From Fasciolopsis buskii (Eukaryota > Platyhelminthes > Trematoda > Plagiorchiida > Fasciolidae), in contig LUCM01000259.1 of the NCBI GenBank assembly GCA_008360955.1, positions 1 to 64,000 on the forward strand: a DNA stretch of 64,000 nt, written 5' to 3'. This document shows positions 35,483 to 47,847 of this stretch, in pieces. Numbering within the stretch: position 1 is the stretch's first letter; every line of letters begins with the position of its first letter. The notes below the pieces were generated by a model that made no database searches, was not told the origin of the DNA, and worked only from the letters and a program-made list of their open reading frames with translations. Made by a program: the position numbers and the translations under genes.

Positions 35483-36430
35483 GCAGTCTCATGGTGCACA
35501 AGCGACTGTTGACTGGGATCCAGTCTAGAAGGGCTGTTTCAGCCCTCTCAATCAAGACTATTCCTACACCCCGTTGACCCACAGCTTGAGCTGATTCATC
35601 TCCTGAAGTGCGAAGAAAATATCTTGATGAGACGTTCGGCGCAGTTAGTTGAATTATTCTACTCGAATCCTGAATTCGTGTTTTACTCACGCAGCAGACA
35701 TCAATCGAAAGTGAGTCCGCTGTCAGAGCCAAACACGCCTGTTGACCAGCCTGCATTAAAGAGCGCACATTGAAGGAACCGAGATTCAGAGGCTGACGAG
35801 GCTTGAGAAAATGTGAGCTAACAGACTGAAAACCATCTACTACACTACTTGACAACGAACCGTTGCGAGTATCGGGCGTGTTATCAATGGAGATACTATG
35901 GGTAGGCAGAAGGGGCAAACAGATTGGGTTGGAGACAGAAGAAACAGGTTGAATAAAAGAGAGGGAACTGTGAGCAGTAGCATACTTATCACTACCCACC
36001 CCACCTGCGCTCGATGCAATGGGCAGCGCGGTTCTGATTATCCTGCGCGACGACCGATGCAGTATGGAATTATTTGTAGACGTGTAACTCATGGGGATTG
36101 ATGGACGGGTACTGCTAAGGAGTCCAGCCGCTAAGCAGAAGAACGATTAGGGTTCTCAGCCAAAGTCTTTGGTTCTAAGAAGAACCTGACCACAAGGCGG
36201 CGAGGAATAGCTGACTGGGAGCCCATCTACATGGATCAATTCCACTTGTTTTTCCGACTGAGCTGCTAGCTCAGATCAACCCCTGACTTGGAGGACCAGG
36301 AGACTACTTCGTCAGGCCTCTACCCATTGACCTTCCAGGCATGATTTGATCTTCAGCTTGAGATAAGCCATCCTGTATAGCTCGCTGGGTCATGGAGGCA
36401 CGCAAGCCGTCACACCACGTCACGGTGCAG
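35483..36430 (-). mobile_element. 3'-truncated RTE-like LINE keeping its 5' end (copy 3)
   Basis: Reading from 36430 to 35483 there is a 5' UTR of about 340 bases (almost identical to 15849-16205), the ORF start ATG at 36092, and then an intact frame through SYTSTNNSILHRSSRR, the endonuclease start NLGSFNVRSLMQAGQQ and GVGIVLIERAE to NSRLCTMRL. Homology with copy 1 stops abruptly near 35483, and the frame runs on into unrelated sequence until a stop near 35439. The RT and 3' end are absent. Apart from that truncation the frame is unbroken, suggesting a young copy. It points toward the SZT2 start codon. Confidence 0.9.
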
Positions 36431-39400
36431 TCTCGTTGTGGCAAAGCATTTTTATGACGCATGTGAAGTGGAAAGGGCATGTTCCGTAACCCAGAGAAAC
36501 TGGGCAGCTACAACAGATAAGATGTGACGAGAAGGACGACGGTAAAATCTCGTCTATCAGCAGGCGCTGCGCGACAATTTCATCAAACCAGAAGTGAGGG
36601 AGAAGTAAACACATCGTTACGGTGAATTCCCTTAGGAATAAGGCGTTTTCATACAATCGACTGACCACATCAGTTAAGAAGCCTAGTTAGGAAATACGTC
36701 GATAACATCATTGTATGTAGACATATAGCGAAGGAACACGACGGAAACGAAGAGCGTTTCTGAGGCGGTCGTAAGTAAGGGCACTCGCCGTGCATCGTCG
36801 ATACTATGCTTGGTTATGAGAAATCTTATAAAGTCATCAAACCTAGCCGCGAAAGAAGTAAAGAGTTAAACACACGTCACAATCTGCAATGAACAACAAA
36901 AGTTCGGCAAGCATACCAACCAGCATCAACCTTTAAACAACGTAATCCAATATGGTGGCCCAAAACTTGCTCATTACGCAAATGTAACACGCCGCTCTTC
37001 GAGCCGGGACCAACGCGCCTTGGAGCAAAACATTGCCGTTACCTTCCTTAAGCCTTCAGAGCTCCTTGAATGCGGACCACATCGCATGAGCTTGTGTTGG
37101 GCTTTACACATCACCTCCTCGGAGAGTTGATGGCGCACTTAAATTATGGTGACCATGAAAAGCGCCCGCCACAGCACGTGTGGACGCTTTACGTCAGCCC
37201 ACTGCGTGATTAACAACTTTCAAGGTACACCCTAGGCACGTTGGATACCTCAACTCACGTCTTTGTCCATGTTAACGGTGTTTGACCACCACTGCAACCG
37301 TTTCGTGTGATAAAACGGGACCCTAAACCTAATGTTTTGGACCTTGTCAGCTGACGCGACGCGGTGTTCATCGATGACGTTAAATATGCTGTGATAGAAT
37401 GTGAATTGGTCAACGGACTTCCCCCACCTTATGAGCCGCACCATCTCGATCGAGCCCAGCCGCTACCTGCGCTTTCAGTGGAGACCCCTGATGGAAACAG
37501 AGGCATAGCGTTACCCATCGCACCGGAAGTATCGGATACATGAAGAAGCCGTAATGGCTGGAAAGTAAAACAACCAGTCCGTTTTGTAGAGTTTGCTACT
37601 ATTTTCACATCATATTGTTGAATACCGCTCCGTCTTTAAGTACACAAGTATTTGACAAGAGAAAACATATCGTGATAATTTATACACGGACGGACATGCC
37701 GTCCCATGTTGGATCGGCAAAGGCAGCTCCGAGCATCCTTCAGATGCCCACCACTAAGTTGAACATCGATCGGTGCTCGTAAGCGGTTTCCACAAGGTTT
37801 TTCTTACCTCCTCTCAGGAGAGCCCCCAGGATCGAGCAGCCTCACTGACTCCGGCACCGTAAATATCATTCCCACTATCGACATCATTCACGCACCAGAG
37901 GACAAACGGAACCCGCGTTCAACGCCGTCTGGTGAATATTACTGTCGAGCGTTCAGGGCCCGGAGGTAAGATGCGGTCAGGCCCACCGTTTGACAGGCGC
38001 ACATCTGCCTGGGAGCTCGGCTGCAACGGTGTGCGGACACAGCTAGACTGGTGGACCACACATCCTGTATTTACCTCTAAAAGACATTTTTCCGTGGACT
38101 GTCAGGTCCCAACAACTAGCACCCACGAGGCGATCAAACGAGTGACAAATTCTTCCATTCGCGAGGGGTTCCAAAGCAACTGAATATCAATGAGGTTCCG
38201 GCTTTTTCTTTATGGTCTCAGTAGAAGCCTTTCTTCCAGGAAGAAGCCCCGGCAGCGGAATATGGATTTACTTTACTGAATTGCTTGTTTAACCGAACGT
38301 TGACCGCCCTGTGCCACTGCCATTCCCACGTTGCCCACGCACGCTTCACTCTCACGCTCTTGTCAAATATACTCGATCTTTTACCATCCCCGACTCTTTT
38401 CGTTGCACAGGTCGAATACTTGGGTTTTCAGTATTTCAATCGTAGAACGCCGAGTAAGAGTGACGCACAAAAGATCATAACGATCAAGGGAAAGGAAACG
38501 TAACGTGAGGACCGAGTTAAGACAATCGAGGTTACAGGGTGAGAATAAGTCCACTCACTCCATTTTAGTGGTACTGGGACGCTGGACCACGCACAGTTGG
38601 ATAGGGAGAGAGTGATTCAATTGCAGTAGTCGATGCCGGTTTTCGTGCATACCACTGGAAATAGTCTGAACGCTCGTTTGGCCATCCGACCACAATTATC
38701 GTGTGCAAATTAAACAAAAGAAGAAGAACAAAATTCGATACCGCAATCCACAACTTGCTAGTTACACAAATGTAATATCCCGACTGCGGGAGAGTGCTCT
38801 TCGATGGGGTTCACACGCACCTCAACCTGAATAGACAACAAAAAAGAAAACCAATGTGATCGCATCGACCTTTCGGAGAAAATGGATTCTTTTCGGACAT
38901 CATTTTCTCTAAGATACTCTCTGACGCTTGATATCAGTTTCCTTGAATTTGTTTAGTTCAATCTGTTCTATCGCACACGAGATTTATGCGTTTCCGCCCC
39001 TGCTGCTGCTTTCGAGAGTCCTCGCTTTCAAATCGCTTCGACACCCATCTGCCGTGGTTTGTCTGCGCGTGTATTGCCATATCGCCGGTATTCCGGCACC
39101 ATGATATATACAACACACTACCCGCACCTACATTCTATCGACTGGGGGGACTTTGTCAACTGCGGCTTCAGAAACCTAAGGAAAAAAGCGTTTGGGGTGG
39201 CAATCCGAAGGTCTTCTAAACCGGGGATAGCCGAAAACCACTAAGTGTATCAGCCACCACCAAAACAACCTAATCAGAACCGGCAGGTCGCAAGCTACGC
39301 GTTACATGGCTCTCCTTGGTGTTTCGAACTCCGAACCCAATTCGGAATACCCACTAAACTGGGACCGCAAAAGGAATCCACAACACTTGCAGTGCAAGCC

Positions 39401-39839
39401 ATCACACGCGGTCACAAAACTCACACCACCCGTCATCACTCGGCCTCGACATAAGTGCCAGAATTGCACTATGCCGACTGACTGTACTTTCATGGGATAC
39501 GCATACTTCATAATTTACCATGGACACCAAAAAGAGGAAACCAATGTGAGCCGAAGCCCAGTAAGTGCATCAGCCCGCACCAAGACTAACACGACCGAAA
39601 ACGCAACAGAAGGCCCTAAAGAGCGTTACACAAACACGACTCCCTACAGGCTAAACCATGACCTAGATGGTGAGGCCACCAGCACCCGTAAGGACACAAC
39701 AACATGTAAGTTCCAGTACATCGCCAGTTCTAGTTCCCTTGAGATTGCAAGACTATAAAGCGAGGTGCCTGATAGTTCAGGTTCCTGCAACAAAAGCTCC
39801 TTGAACCAGGCGATGCTTCGACAACAGGTGAGTAGAAGC
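36431..39839. other. Repeat-rich region, possible decayed LTR-type element
   Basis: No supported gene. A plus-strand frame at 38408-38440 reads VEYLGFQYF, which resembles the YLGF block of Ty3/gypsy reverse transcriptases, but only weakly. A block of about 30 bases is repeated in direct orientation at about 36962 and 38750 (AACTTGCT...CAAATGTAA in both). A divergent direct repeat about 328 bases apart lies at 39225 and 39553. These could be remains of an LTR retrotransposon, but I would not assert it. Confidence 0.3.
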
Positions 39840-42720
39840 CTTCTTCAATTCGAATGTTGTATGTGCCTCCAACTCTCGTTCCCATAATCTTCGAAGAGGA
39901 AAATTATTAAGGTGCGTTCCCCGCGACCATCCTCCCCAAATCTAAAACTCAGACACTGCATTCCCCAAACAGTGCATGCATTGTCTAGCCTCCATTTGCG
40001 CTGACGCACAGATCCCACCTCGACCATATCCTCTGAAGGCTTATTCCACCCATTCACTAGTCGTACGGCGAACCATTTATTCTCAACCTTGTAGTTTCAT
40101 ACTCTCTCACAATCTTTTCCTCGTTTCCTCTCCGTGTTTCATCCGCTTTATCTGGAATAGAGACTCACAGTGACCCGGACCTCGGTCAGTTCCTAAGCGA
40201 CATTGAAGGCCTGTATTAAGTCACCTCTTTTCTGCCTTTTTAGAGTTTACAAATAAAGTACTCTCAGCCTCTGCTCATAAGCCGGGCGCCCCGGTTCTCA
40301 AATCCAGCATGTAAAACACACTGGGCCTGCTCCGGAAATTTCATATATATTAACGTGTACAGTGTTTATGCCTGGGCACAAAACTTTAAGTGCGGTCGGA
40401 CAAACGCCTTGAACGGCAGCAGAAGAATCTTGGGCCTCCCAGATGCTACAGCCCCACTGAGTTGGAGTAAGATATGCCATGCCTTCTTGACCGCCTCCTG
40501 ACATTGAAAACTAGGTTTGAAGTCCGCCTTCACTAATACGCAGAGGTTTCTTGCATGCCATGTTTGTTCTATCGTGACCTGATACCCGGGCAAACCCATG
40601 TGGTGGGCGGGAGTAGCCTTCCTTTCTATGAGCCGCTGGAACTTGCTCAAGTTCAGCCGAGGATCCCATCTTAATGACCGCCGGTAAACTTCATTCATAT
40701 CCCTCTGGAAAGCTTCAGTGTTTACTGTCTCCAATAATTTGATGTCATCTGCCCGCCTTTATGCGTCAAAATGACTGTCAGCGTCAGGCAATCCTTGGGA
40801 GGCTGATCTTCATCCAGGGGTGCACAAAATATTTGAGTGAAGGGCTCCGCCAGGATCTTCGCTGACGACTTTATTGTTATTGGGTGGATCCGTCAAGTCC
40901 CTGCCACTTTCGGCCGGTCCATTTGTTTTAGGCTCTCCTACACTTCGTTCTTCGTGACAGCCTCGTCCGACGTCCCAACCATAAGGGTGGCGGGGCTTAG
41001 TGTTTGCTTATGAGCCCCTTGATCCATCCCGCGTACTGCTCGTAGAAATTCCAGCGGACAGTCGGGTTTCTTCCAGTTGCTGGTCCACCTAATTCCTCAG
41101 CGGTTTTTCGCTCCACCCACCGTCTTTCGTAAAGCCGCGTTAGATTGCACATGATTTTGATAAGTTTTAGGGTTGTTTTAGAGGTGCTAGAGACGCGCTC
41201 TTCGTAGGCCGTTGGGTTTTGTCACTGAATGCGTGACATTCTCCTTCTTTTCACTATTTACCTCAGGTGATTACGGTAGCCAAGTTTGTCCTCATATCTC
41301 GTGAAAGCACTTCTTCTCTAATATACGCCTCTTTTGATTCTTCTCCACCATGGCAATATCCGTTTCCGTGTGATTTTGCCGAGTGGCGCAGCTTAAGCTG
41401 GTGTTAGCAACACCAGTTTACTCCTAATTTACTCCCACTGCCGTTCCACGTAGTTGTCCCTCTATTGTATCCCGAGAGGCTCTGGAGACCCAATTTTGGC
41501 AGCCTAATTTTATCGATTCCTGAGAAGTTCTTGCCGTATTTTTTGGTAGATACCATGCCCTGTAGAATCAGCCACGCGCGAATTACGTCATGGTTGCTCC
41601 CGTCCATCTAGTTTTTCCAACTCAGGGTTCCCAGGTCGTCCGCTGCCCTCAATATTACCTAGTCAAAGACTGAAGATGCTTGGCCGAAACTTCATCCAGT
41701 CGCTTGGGTGACGTGTTGCACCATTTTTCTTGCGTGCACAAACTCCCTCGTCGTCCGGGGCTGCCCGGTAAACTCAGCCAACTTTGGAGGCGTTAGAATC
41801 ATCCCAATGTGAGAAGTTTGCCCACAGACCCTACAAGCATACTGATAAAATGAAACATTTCTAGTTCATCTGATGCCTTCGACCTCGGGATTTCGGTATA
41901 CACAAACAGCTGATATCGCAGAGCCGCAAGTTACAATGTTGAACTCCAGAGCATATGCGTTTCTGGTGCTCAGTTTATGTTCTCTCTGTGCATCGTACCT
42001 TTTGGTCACTAGGATCAATGCCCCAGCTCCCGTTCGTCCATCCCTCACATCGGCTCAAAAGAACGAGTGTTTCTGCACCGACAATCCATTGTCTACCTCT
42101 CTGGCTCCAGCTAAGTCTCAGTGGCAGCCAATACGTCTACGTTTACAGCCGTGAATTTCGACCCCGGCCATTTATTACCCACGCTGCATTTGCGTGGGTC
42201 ACACTCGGCAATCCCAGTCACTGCATGTTTGGTTGCTGAACGGAAGGGGCTGTCAAACGCTCCGGACTTATCCCGGACGCCCTCGTTTGCTTTTCTGTAC
42301 GATACTCGAGATCCCTCTCCCGCCTTCGGGCTCTCAGCCTTCATTTTCCGGTTTCTCCGATGCTTGGCAGTCACGGTTGTTGGCTCCAGACGTGGCCACC
42401 TAAATTGTGCCCCCGCTGCGTTCACCCCCAGCCCCACAGCACGGTGTGGCCTTCGCTTGACAACCCGCACCCAACTTGCGGGTTCTCAGTTGGCCGTGCG
42501 TCTCGTCCTCCCGATTCATTGTCCCTCTGTCATCCTCCCAGGCACGCACCATTTTGGTAGCTATGTTTTCCGGCATTTCCACGGTTCGAAATAGATCCAC
42601 TGCTTGGTACCTTGCCGCCCTTTCCCTTTGCCTCACCTCCATCAAATGGCTGTTAGATCCCACGGATGACGACAATACGATTCCTACCAGAAGCAAGGCC
42701 GCTACATTTGTATACAGTAA
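39840..42720 (-). mobile_element. Degenerate CR1-like LINE (endonuclease start to RT end)
   Basis: On the minus strand from 42720: an ORF1-like or linker segment (42400-42700), an endonuclease beginning VDVLAATET near 42115, LILVTKRYDAQ and AVCVYRNPE at 41870-42030, decayed RT through 41 kb, then RDMNEVYRRSLRWDPRLNLS, VLVKADFKPSFQCQEAVKKA and FKAFVRPHLKF at 40366-40734. The last blocks are typical of the RT C-terminal part of CR1-type LINEs. Many stops are present. Confidence 0.75.
42495..42710 (-). repeat. Repeat unit R1, first copy (in CR1-like element)
   Basis: About 215 bases are repeated at 44993-45190 with roughly nine in ten bases the same. Both copies read, on the minus strand, SSSVGSNSHLMEVRQ then AARYQAVDL and VEMPENIATKM. 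This may be an ORF1-encoded segment of the CR1-like family. I do not recognise the domain. Confidence 0.85.
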
Positions 42721-43999
42721 TTAGCTCTTGACTCAACTGGCGCAGCGCTTGTTTTACACTTTGTAACATTGGGTGTAATTCCAAGTACCTGGCACATGGG
42801 GTTTTCCGCACCATCCACGCGTTGCGTTGTCATGTTTTTGCGACTAATCCCGCTCTTTTTGGCCTCTTTTTAGGCTAGATTTCTACTTCGACTTCACTTT
42901 CGTCTTTTGGCGCTGTTGCATGTTTGGATTAAACTGTTTTTTTGTTACCAATGCGCACATTCTCCAAAGTTTCCATTGCTTCCAACCCCATCTGGTTAGC
43001 AGTGCCTGCGTTGTTAGGCTCCTTTATTTATATTTTTGACAAATCCCCATCCTTGTGGGGCAAATAGTTTTCCTTATTTTCTGTGCCCTTCGGCAACCCA
43101 TTGCGGTATGTGTTCCCCTAATCGGCGTTACACCCGTCTTCTACCAGCCACAAGACTTGCCGTTAGAATATCTCACTGTTCTCTTTGATGTCACTTCGTG
43201 CTAGCTTTTTGCAGGCTGATCAAACCCAGCTTAGATTGCCGCATTTTTATTAAAGCTCCTTTATGCCCGTTATCACCACCCCACCTGCATGAGGGAACCA
43301 TTGCTTACACTTGTGAAACAGAACCCACGGTACCACTCTGCCCTTGGTACAAGCATGTCTTCCACACTGCCCGTCCTATCCAGAGCCTCATTGTGAACCT
43401 CCAGCCTGTGCTACTTTCCCATTCGGTTCACCCATCGGTGAACAAAGTCAACAACTTCTCTATAATACTGCCCGGCCTCTTTGAGAAGAATGGCCGTTTG
43501 CGAGCAGGCAAATATTTAACCTTTTTAGTTCGCGTGTACTGCTTTAAGGCTCTTCGTCATTTCCGCGTTTAACTTCGTGCCTTCTCCGGTCCCCAAATCG
43601 TGATCGTGTTGATTTGAGCTGTCGGGCCACAGAGGGCTACAGCGCATTTACGTTTATTTTATCCCTGATTTTCCAAACAATTCAGTTCAATTACCACAGG
43701 ACTGCTGCAATCCAAACGGCCAAAAGTATTTCCGGAGTCTTTATGCTGGCATGCGCAGCAAGTGATACACGCCTTTGCGAAACTTTCCTTGATCGTGGCA
43801 TCACTGGCGTTCTAGCTTCCGAGTCTCGACCTCAAGGAAGCGCAACGATAAACTGCTCACGCAATCAAGGGCACGGTACCATAAATTTTTGGAATTTCAA
43901 GCTGGTTTGCGGTAACAAACCTTTTGTGCGCATCTTTTGTCTACAAACTCATAAACCCATCACTTTGTCCAATGGACTAGTTCTAAGGTGATTTTCTTG
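42721..43999. other. No supported gene; probably LINE-derived
   Basis: Two plus-strand open frames (43198-43572 and 43614-43991) lack family signals. The sequence is G-poor on the plus strand like the neighbouring antisense LINE remnants, so it may be their 5' part. Confidence 0.35.
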
Positions 44000-44910
44000 A
44001 TGGCATGTTATATCTAGACAACTTGTTCTTTCCATGTACCGCCCCTTTGCACTGTCTCGAGTTTCTTTTCGTTTTGCCCTGCTGCTGGAGTCAAGCTCCT
44101 TGTTGAAAAGGTCTCGGGACGAATGATACAACTATCGTGAAAATCTCAAACAGATGTTCTGGAGCCGCACAGCGTTCCAATTGGAGCAAGTTCAAACTAG
44201 TCAATCGTTTTTTATGGGTCTTCTCGTTGCAGCTTCCCCAGCAATCATTATCTCGAAAGGAATGGTGACCAAGCCTGAGCATGATATTACAAGCGAGGAC
44301 TGACGAATCCATATACAGAAGAACATAGACTTCTGCGGTACAGCGCCGATTTGGTCTAAAACTTCTCTACTGGCTTTCTTTGCATCTGCAGCTCACTGGT
44401 TAGCAAACTTGAACCTCCACGTAAGTTGAACTCCAAAGTCCGTCACACTGCCTAACCGTCTTTGATGACAAAACCACCTTCTTGTGCTATTGAGATGCTC
44501 TCGGCTTTTCTTGAAAGCCGGGGGGCTCTTGTCACGTTAATTTGTGCATTGCTTTTTTGTCTAGCTCAACACTGAGACGATTTCACTACTCACAGCGTTT
44601 CGTCCAGTGGGCCCAACGATGCTTACGTCATTCACGAAGAAAAGGCTGGGAGATATCAATGTCATAGATACCAGCAGCAAAATCAACGATGACTGAATTA
44701 TTGGGCACTCCACCGGGGACCGCAATGGGTCCGAACTAGGTTCTTTGACTCGGAAATAAAAGTTGAAGCCTCTAAATTGTCACCTATCCCCTTCAGTAGC
44801 TTACCACTTGTGCCAAAGTCTCACAACCTAAGTGATGGGAGGCAATGATTTACGGAGCTAATCGCCCTACATAAGTCGAGATAACTTACCCCTGGCCTAC
44901 CTTAAGCTAG
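44000..44910 (-). mobile_element. Degenerate CR1-like LINE, RT C-terminal region
   Basis: On the minus strand: a decayed LISPSLFFVNDV block (motif before the catalytic box) near 44640, VTDFGVQLTWRFKFANQ near 44430, DAKKASREVLDQIG near 44370, and RLTSLNLLQLERCAAPEHLF at about 44140-44210, the usual C-terminal block after the RT of CR1-type elements. Frames shift between blocks. Confidence 0.7.
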
Positions 44911-44992
44911 TCTACGAATTACTTTATCTAAGAAGCACAAAGGGCTCTCCGGGTGGGATAATTATTTCAGAAAACAATGTTGAGTGCTTCTC

Positions 44993-45190
44993 GTCCTCCC
45001 GGTTCATTGTCCCTCTGTCATCTTCCCAGGAACGCATCATTTTGGTAGCTATGTTTTCCGGCATTTCCACGGTTCGAATTAGATCCACTGCTTGGTACCT
45101 TGCCGCCCTTTCACTTTGCCTCACCTCCATCAAATGACTGTTAGATCCCACGGACGACGACATTACGATTCCTGCCCGAAACAATGTCGC
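44993..45190 (-). repeat. Repeat unit R1, second copy
   Basis: Second copy of the block at 42495-42710, in the same orientation, reading SSSVGSNSHLMEVRQ and VEMPENIATKMMRSW. It lies between two CR1-like RT remnants, as expected if it is the 5' part of the CR1 remnant at 44.0-44.9 kb with the endonuclease lost. Confidence 0.85.
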
Positions 45191-45494
45191 TAGATATATG
45201 TACCGCAGTGAAACGTTCAGCTTCTTAACTTGGCGTATGTTGTTTATGGCTTCTCATCGCTTCCCCGTTTAGGTATTTACGTTGCTCGATGCCTTAACCT
45301 TGAGCTACGAACTGCGACGACCAACAGTTTTGAGGAGCGTTGGGAGCAAATCAAGCACGCGATGTATTTAATAATGATATTTTATATTGCTCGTTTTCCG
45401 AGAGGCGTGAGCAAGGCAAGAGCAAATTTTCACATGGAAGGGCAGAGAAACCGGATTGTTCCTGTATGCACCGAATGCTAATGGAAAGTTTGTT

Positions 45495-46535
45495 TCAAAG
45501 GCTGGCATAAACATCGAGAAAGAAATGCGACCTTAAAGAGTATTTGGCGATTTCTCCATGGATGGTTAGGGACCTATGACCGAGAGGACAGGGGCTGGCA
45601 GGAGAGATTATATGTGGTACGGTGGAGAAAGAGCGCCTATTCACCGGGTTATGTAGAAACGCCAGGACAATCTTCAGTCGCCGTAGCCAAAGTGGCCCAA
45701 GTTTGAGGGCTAGACAGCATTCCTTGTAATTCAGAGTCGTCGAGCAATCTATCACTTGCCTAGTGAAGCGCCTCTGAAAACCTTCGATGGAAAGTTTGTC
45801 CGACTTTGACATGCTGAGCATATCAAAGTGCCATACTCATGGAGTAAAAGAACGTGTTTTATAAATGCTGGGGATGCTGTCGGCTACTCTCACTGTGCAA
45901 AAAATTATACTGACATTTCTTCTAGCTTTAGCCGACCGAATAAATACGTGCTTTGAGAAATTTAGCGAAGCTTGGTAATTGACACCCAAGTCAGGAATTG
46001 TGGGTTTACGTGCAATTGGAGATTGGCGAAGCAAAATTGAATCTTTAGCTAGTGTACACCTACATGTGAGTATATTGCTCTTATCGACTGAGAAGCTCAT
46101 CATCCAGGGGGTACACCAGTCTTCCAAAGCAGACAAATCGGCACAAATTTCCCTAGCCGCAGTACTAACTTCATTCTACTTAAGAAGGTAAATTTTTGTC
46201 GTCAGCAAACAGGAAAGGGACGCCGTGAGATATTGAATTTAGTGCATCATTAATATACATATGAAATAATAAGGGACCAAGTAGGTTACCTTGTATGATG
46301 CCGCTAGTAGCGGGTATTTGATTAGAGGTAATGCCGTCAATGGAGGTCACCTGTGCTCTTTGGGTTAGATAGGAAGAGAGCCAGGATAGAACCGGATCGA
46401 TGATGCCAACAGAGCTTACTTTGGATAAAAGTTGCGGACGCGAGACACTGGAGAGCTCGTCCATGGTAGACAGGAAGGGCTGGACCGCTGGGCAGAGCAT
46501 TCAAGGATTAGTTTAGCTGGTCACACGCTAACATA
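45495..46535 (-). mobile_element. CR1-like LINE reverse transcriptase remnant
   Basis: On the minus strand from 46500: SSVSRPQLLSKVSSVGI, DPVLSWLSSYLTQRAQV, SGIIQGNLLGPLLFHMYIND and FLFADDKN (catalytic FADD at 46198-46209). Then SALEDWCTPWMMSFSVDKSN and IPDLGVNYQASLNFSKH at 45837-46136, and FQRRFTRQVIDCSTTLNYKE and LGPLWLRRLKIVL at 45600-45790. Three successive frames, each open for about 100 codons, carry the blocks in order, so damage is modest. The element stops at about 46536, where the plus-strand RTE-like copy begins. Confidence 0.85.
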
Positions 46536-46594
46536 TCTAGTACGACGTCTGGAGCTGTGAATCCTTAGGAGGTGTCACTTGATCCCCAACGGAA

Positions 46595-46951
46595 GTGGAG
46601 GTGCAGTCGAATATTCGGCTTCTGAAGAAGGGAAAAGCATCCGGTCCCGACGACGTTCCCCCAGTTCTTTTCAAATTGGGTGGAGAAGTGCTGATGAAAT
46701 CACTTACCTCCTTGCTTCATGATATTTGGAACGAGGAGCGTATTCCGTTATCGTGGAGTGAGTCACTGATTATACTCATCTTCAAGAAAGGTACGCGGAG
46801 TGACTGCAGCAGTCATCGTGGGATTAGTTTAGTTCCGGTAGTTACTAAGGTGTTAGCTTCGATAATGCTGCGCCGTTTGACACCGATTCGCGAGAGTGAT
46901 ATCCGCAAACAACAGGCCGGATTTCAGCCAAGTCGATGTTGCATAGATTAG
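46595..46951 (+). pseudogene. LINE copy 2, RT N-terminal motifs
   Basis: The frame reads VQSNIRLLKKGKASGPDDVP, ILIFKKGTRSDCSSHRGIS and KQQAGFQPSR. The usual GRSRIDQIF has decayed to SRCCID followed by a stop at 46951. Close match to copy 1. Confidence 0.85.
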
Positions 46952-47023
46952 ATATTCACTCTCCGACAGATACTCAAAACGCACCACACGCACCGCCGCC
47001 CTACGATCGTAGTCTTCCTCGAT

Positions 47024-47230
47024 TTGAAAGGTGCTTTCGACTCCGTGGATCGACCAGTACTACTCAGTGCTCTCCACTGGAGGGGTATGCCAACGAAGTT
47101 TGTGAATCTGTTGCGAGCATTGTACTCGCATACCTATGGTCACGTTAGGGTATACGGGGAACTGTCAAGTTCATTCGACAAGGGTGTCCCATCTCTCCAT
47201 TTCTGCTCAACTTCGTCATGGACGAGGTGA
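47024..47230 (+). pseudogene. LINE copy 2, RT motif A segment
   Basis: The segment reads KGAFDSVDRPVLLSALHWRG, LLRALYSHTYGHVRVYGEL and then loses frame after SSSF exactly where copy 1 does, giving the same wrong-frame tail (KGVPSLHFCSTSSWTR) in both copies. Confidence 0.88.
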
Positions 47231-47847
47231 TGGAAGATGCTTTAGGAGACCTCCGGGATGTAGGAGTCGAACTGGTAAGTAGAGGGATGCTATGCGACCT
47301 AGATTACGCGGACGACATTGTGTGCTTGTTCGAGTCTGCGGACCATGCACAATGCGCACCAGGTAGACTGTCGAGATCGGTTGCTCGGTTTGGCATGTGC
47401 TTTGCACCTTCAAAGTGGAAGGTGCTATTACAGGACTGGACGACAGCAGCGCCGAACTTGATACTGGATGGAGAGGAAATAACAGTGGTGGACCGTTTCA
47501 CCTACCTTGGTAGCTGCGTGTCTTACGATGCTAGCTTGGGATTGGAGGTAAGTATGCGTATATCCAAGGCTCGTGCAGCTTACGCTGGATTAAAGCACTT
47601 GCGGCGTTGGCCTCATATTTCCCTGAAGTTGAAAGGTCGTATGTACTGTGCCGCAGTGCGTTCAGTTCTGTTGTACGGTTGCGAGACTTGGAGTATGCGT
47701 GTGGGCGATGTTCGTCGGTTGGAAGTTTTCGACAACCAATGTTTACGTAGTATGGCCAGGATTGGATGGAGTGACTGGATGAGTAATCTAGAGGTTAGGA
47801 ATCTGGCATTGGGTGCCACTTCTGAAATAGCTTGTTTCATCGTATGA
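47218..47847 (+). pseudogene. LINE copy 2, RT catalytic box and C-terminal region
   Basis: The frame contains MDEVMEDALGDL, CDLDYADDIVCLF (motif C), VDRFTYLGSCVS, MRISKARAAYAGLKHL, YCAAVRSVLLYGCETWSMR and RSMARIGWSDWMSN. It is open for 209 codons until a frameshift near 47835. This is the better preserved C-terminal half of the two copies. Confidence 0.88.

Noticed and set aside
42121..42594. Plus-strand frame of 157 codons
   Set aside because: Antisense to the CR1-like endonuclease start and repeat R1, which read sensibly on the minus strand.
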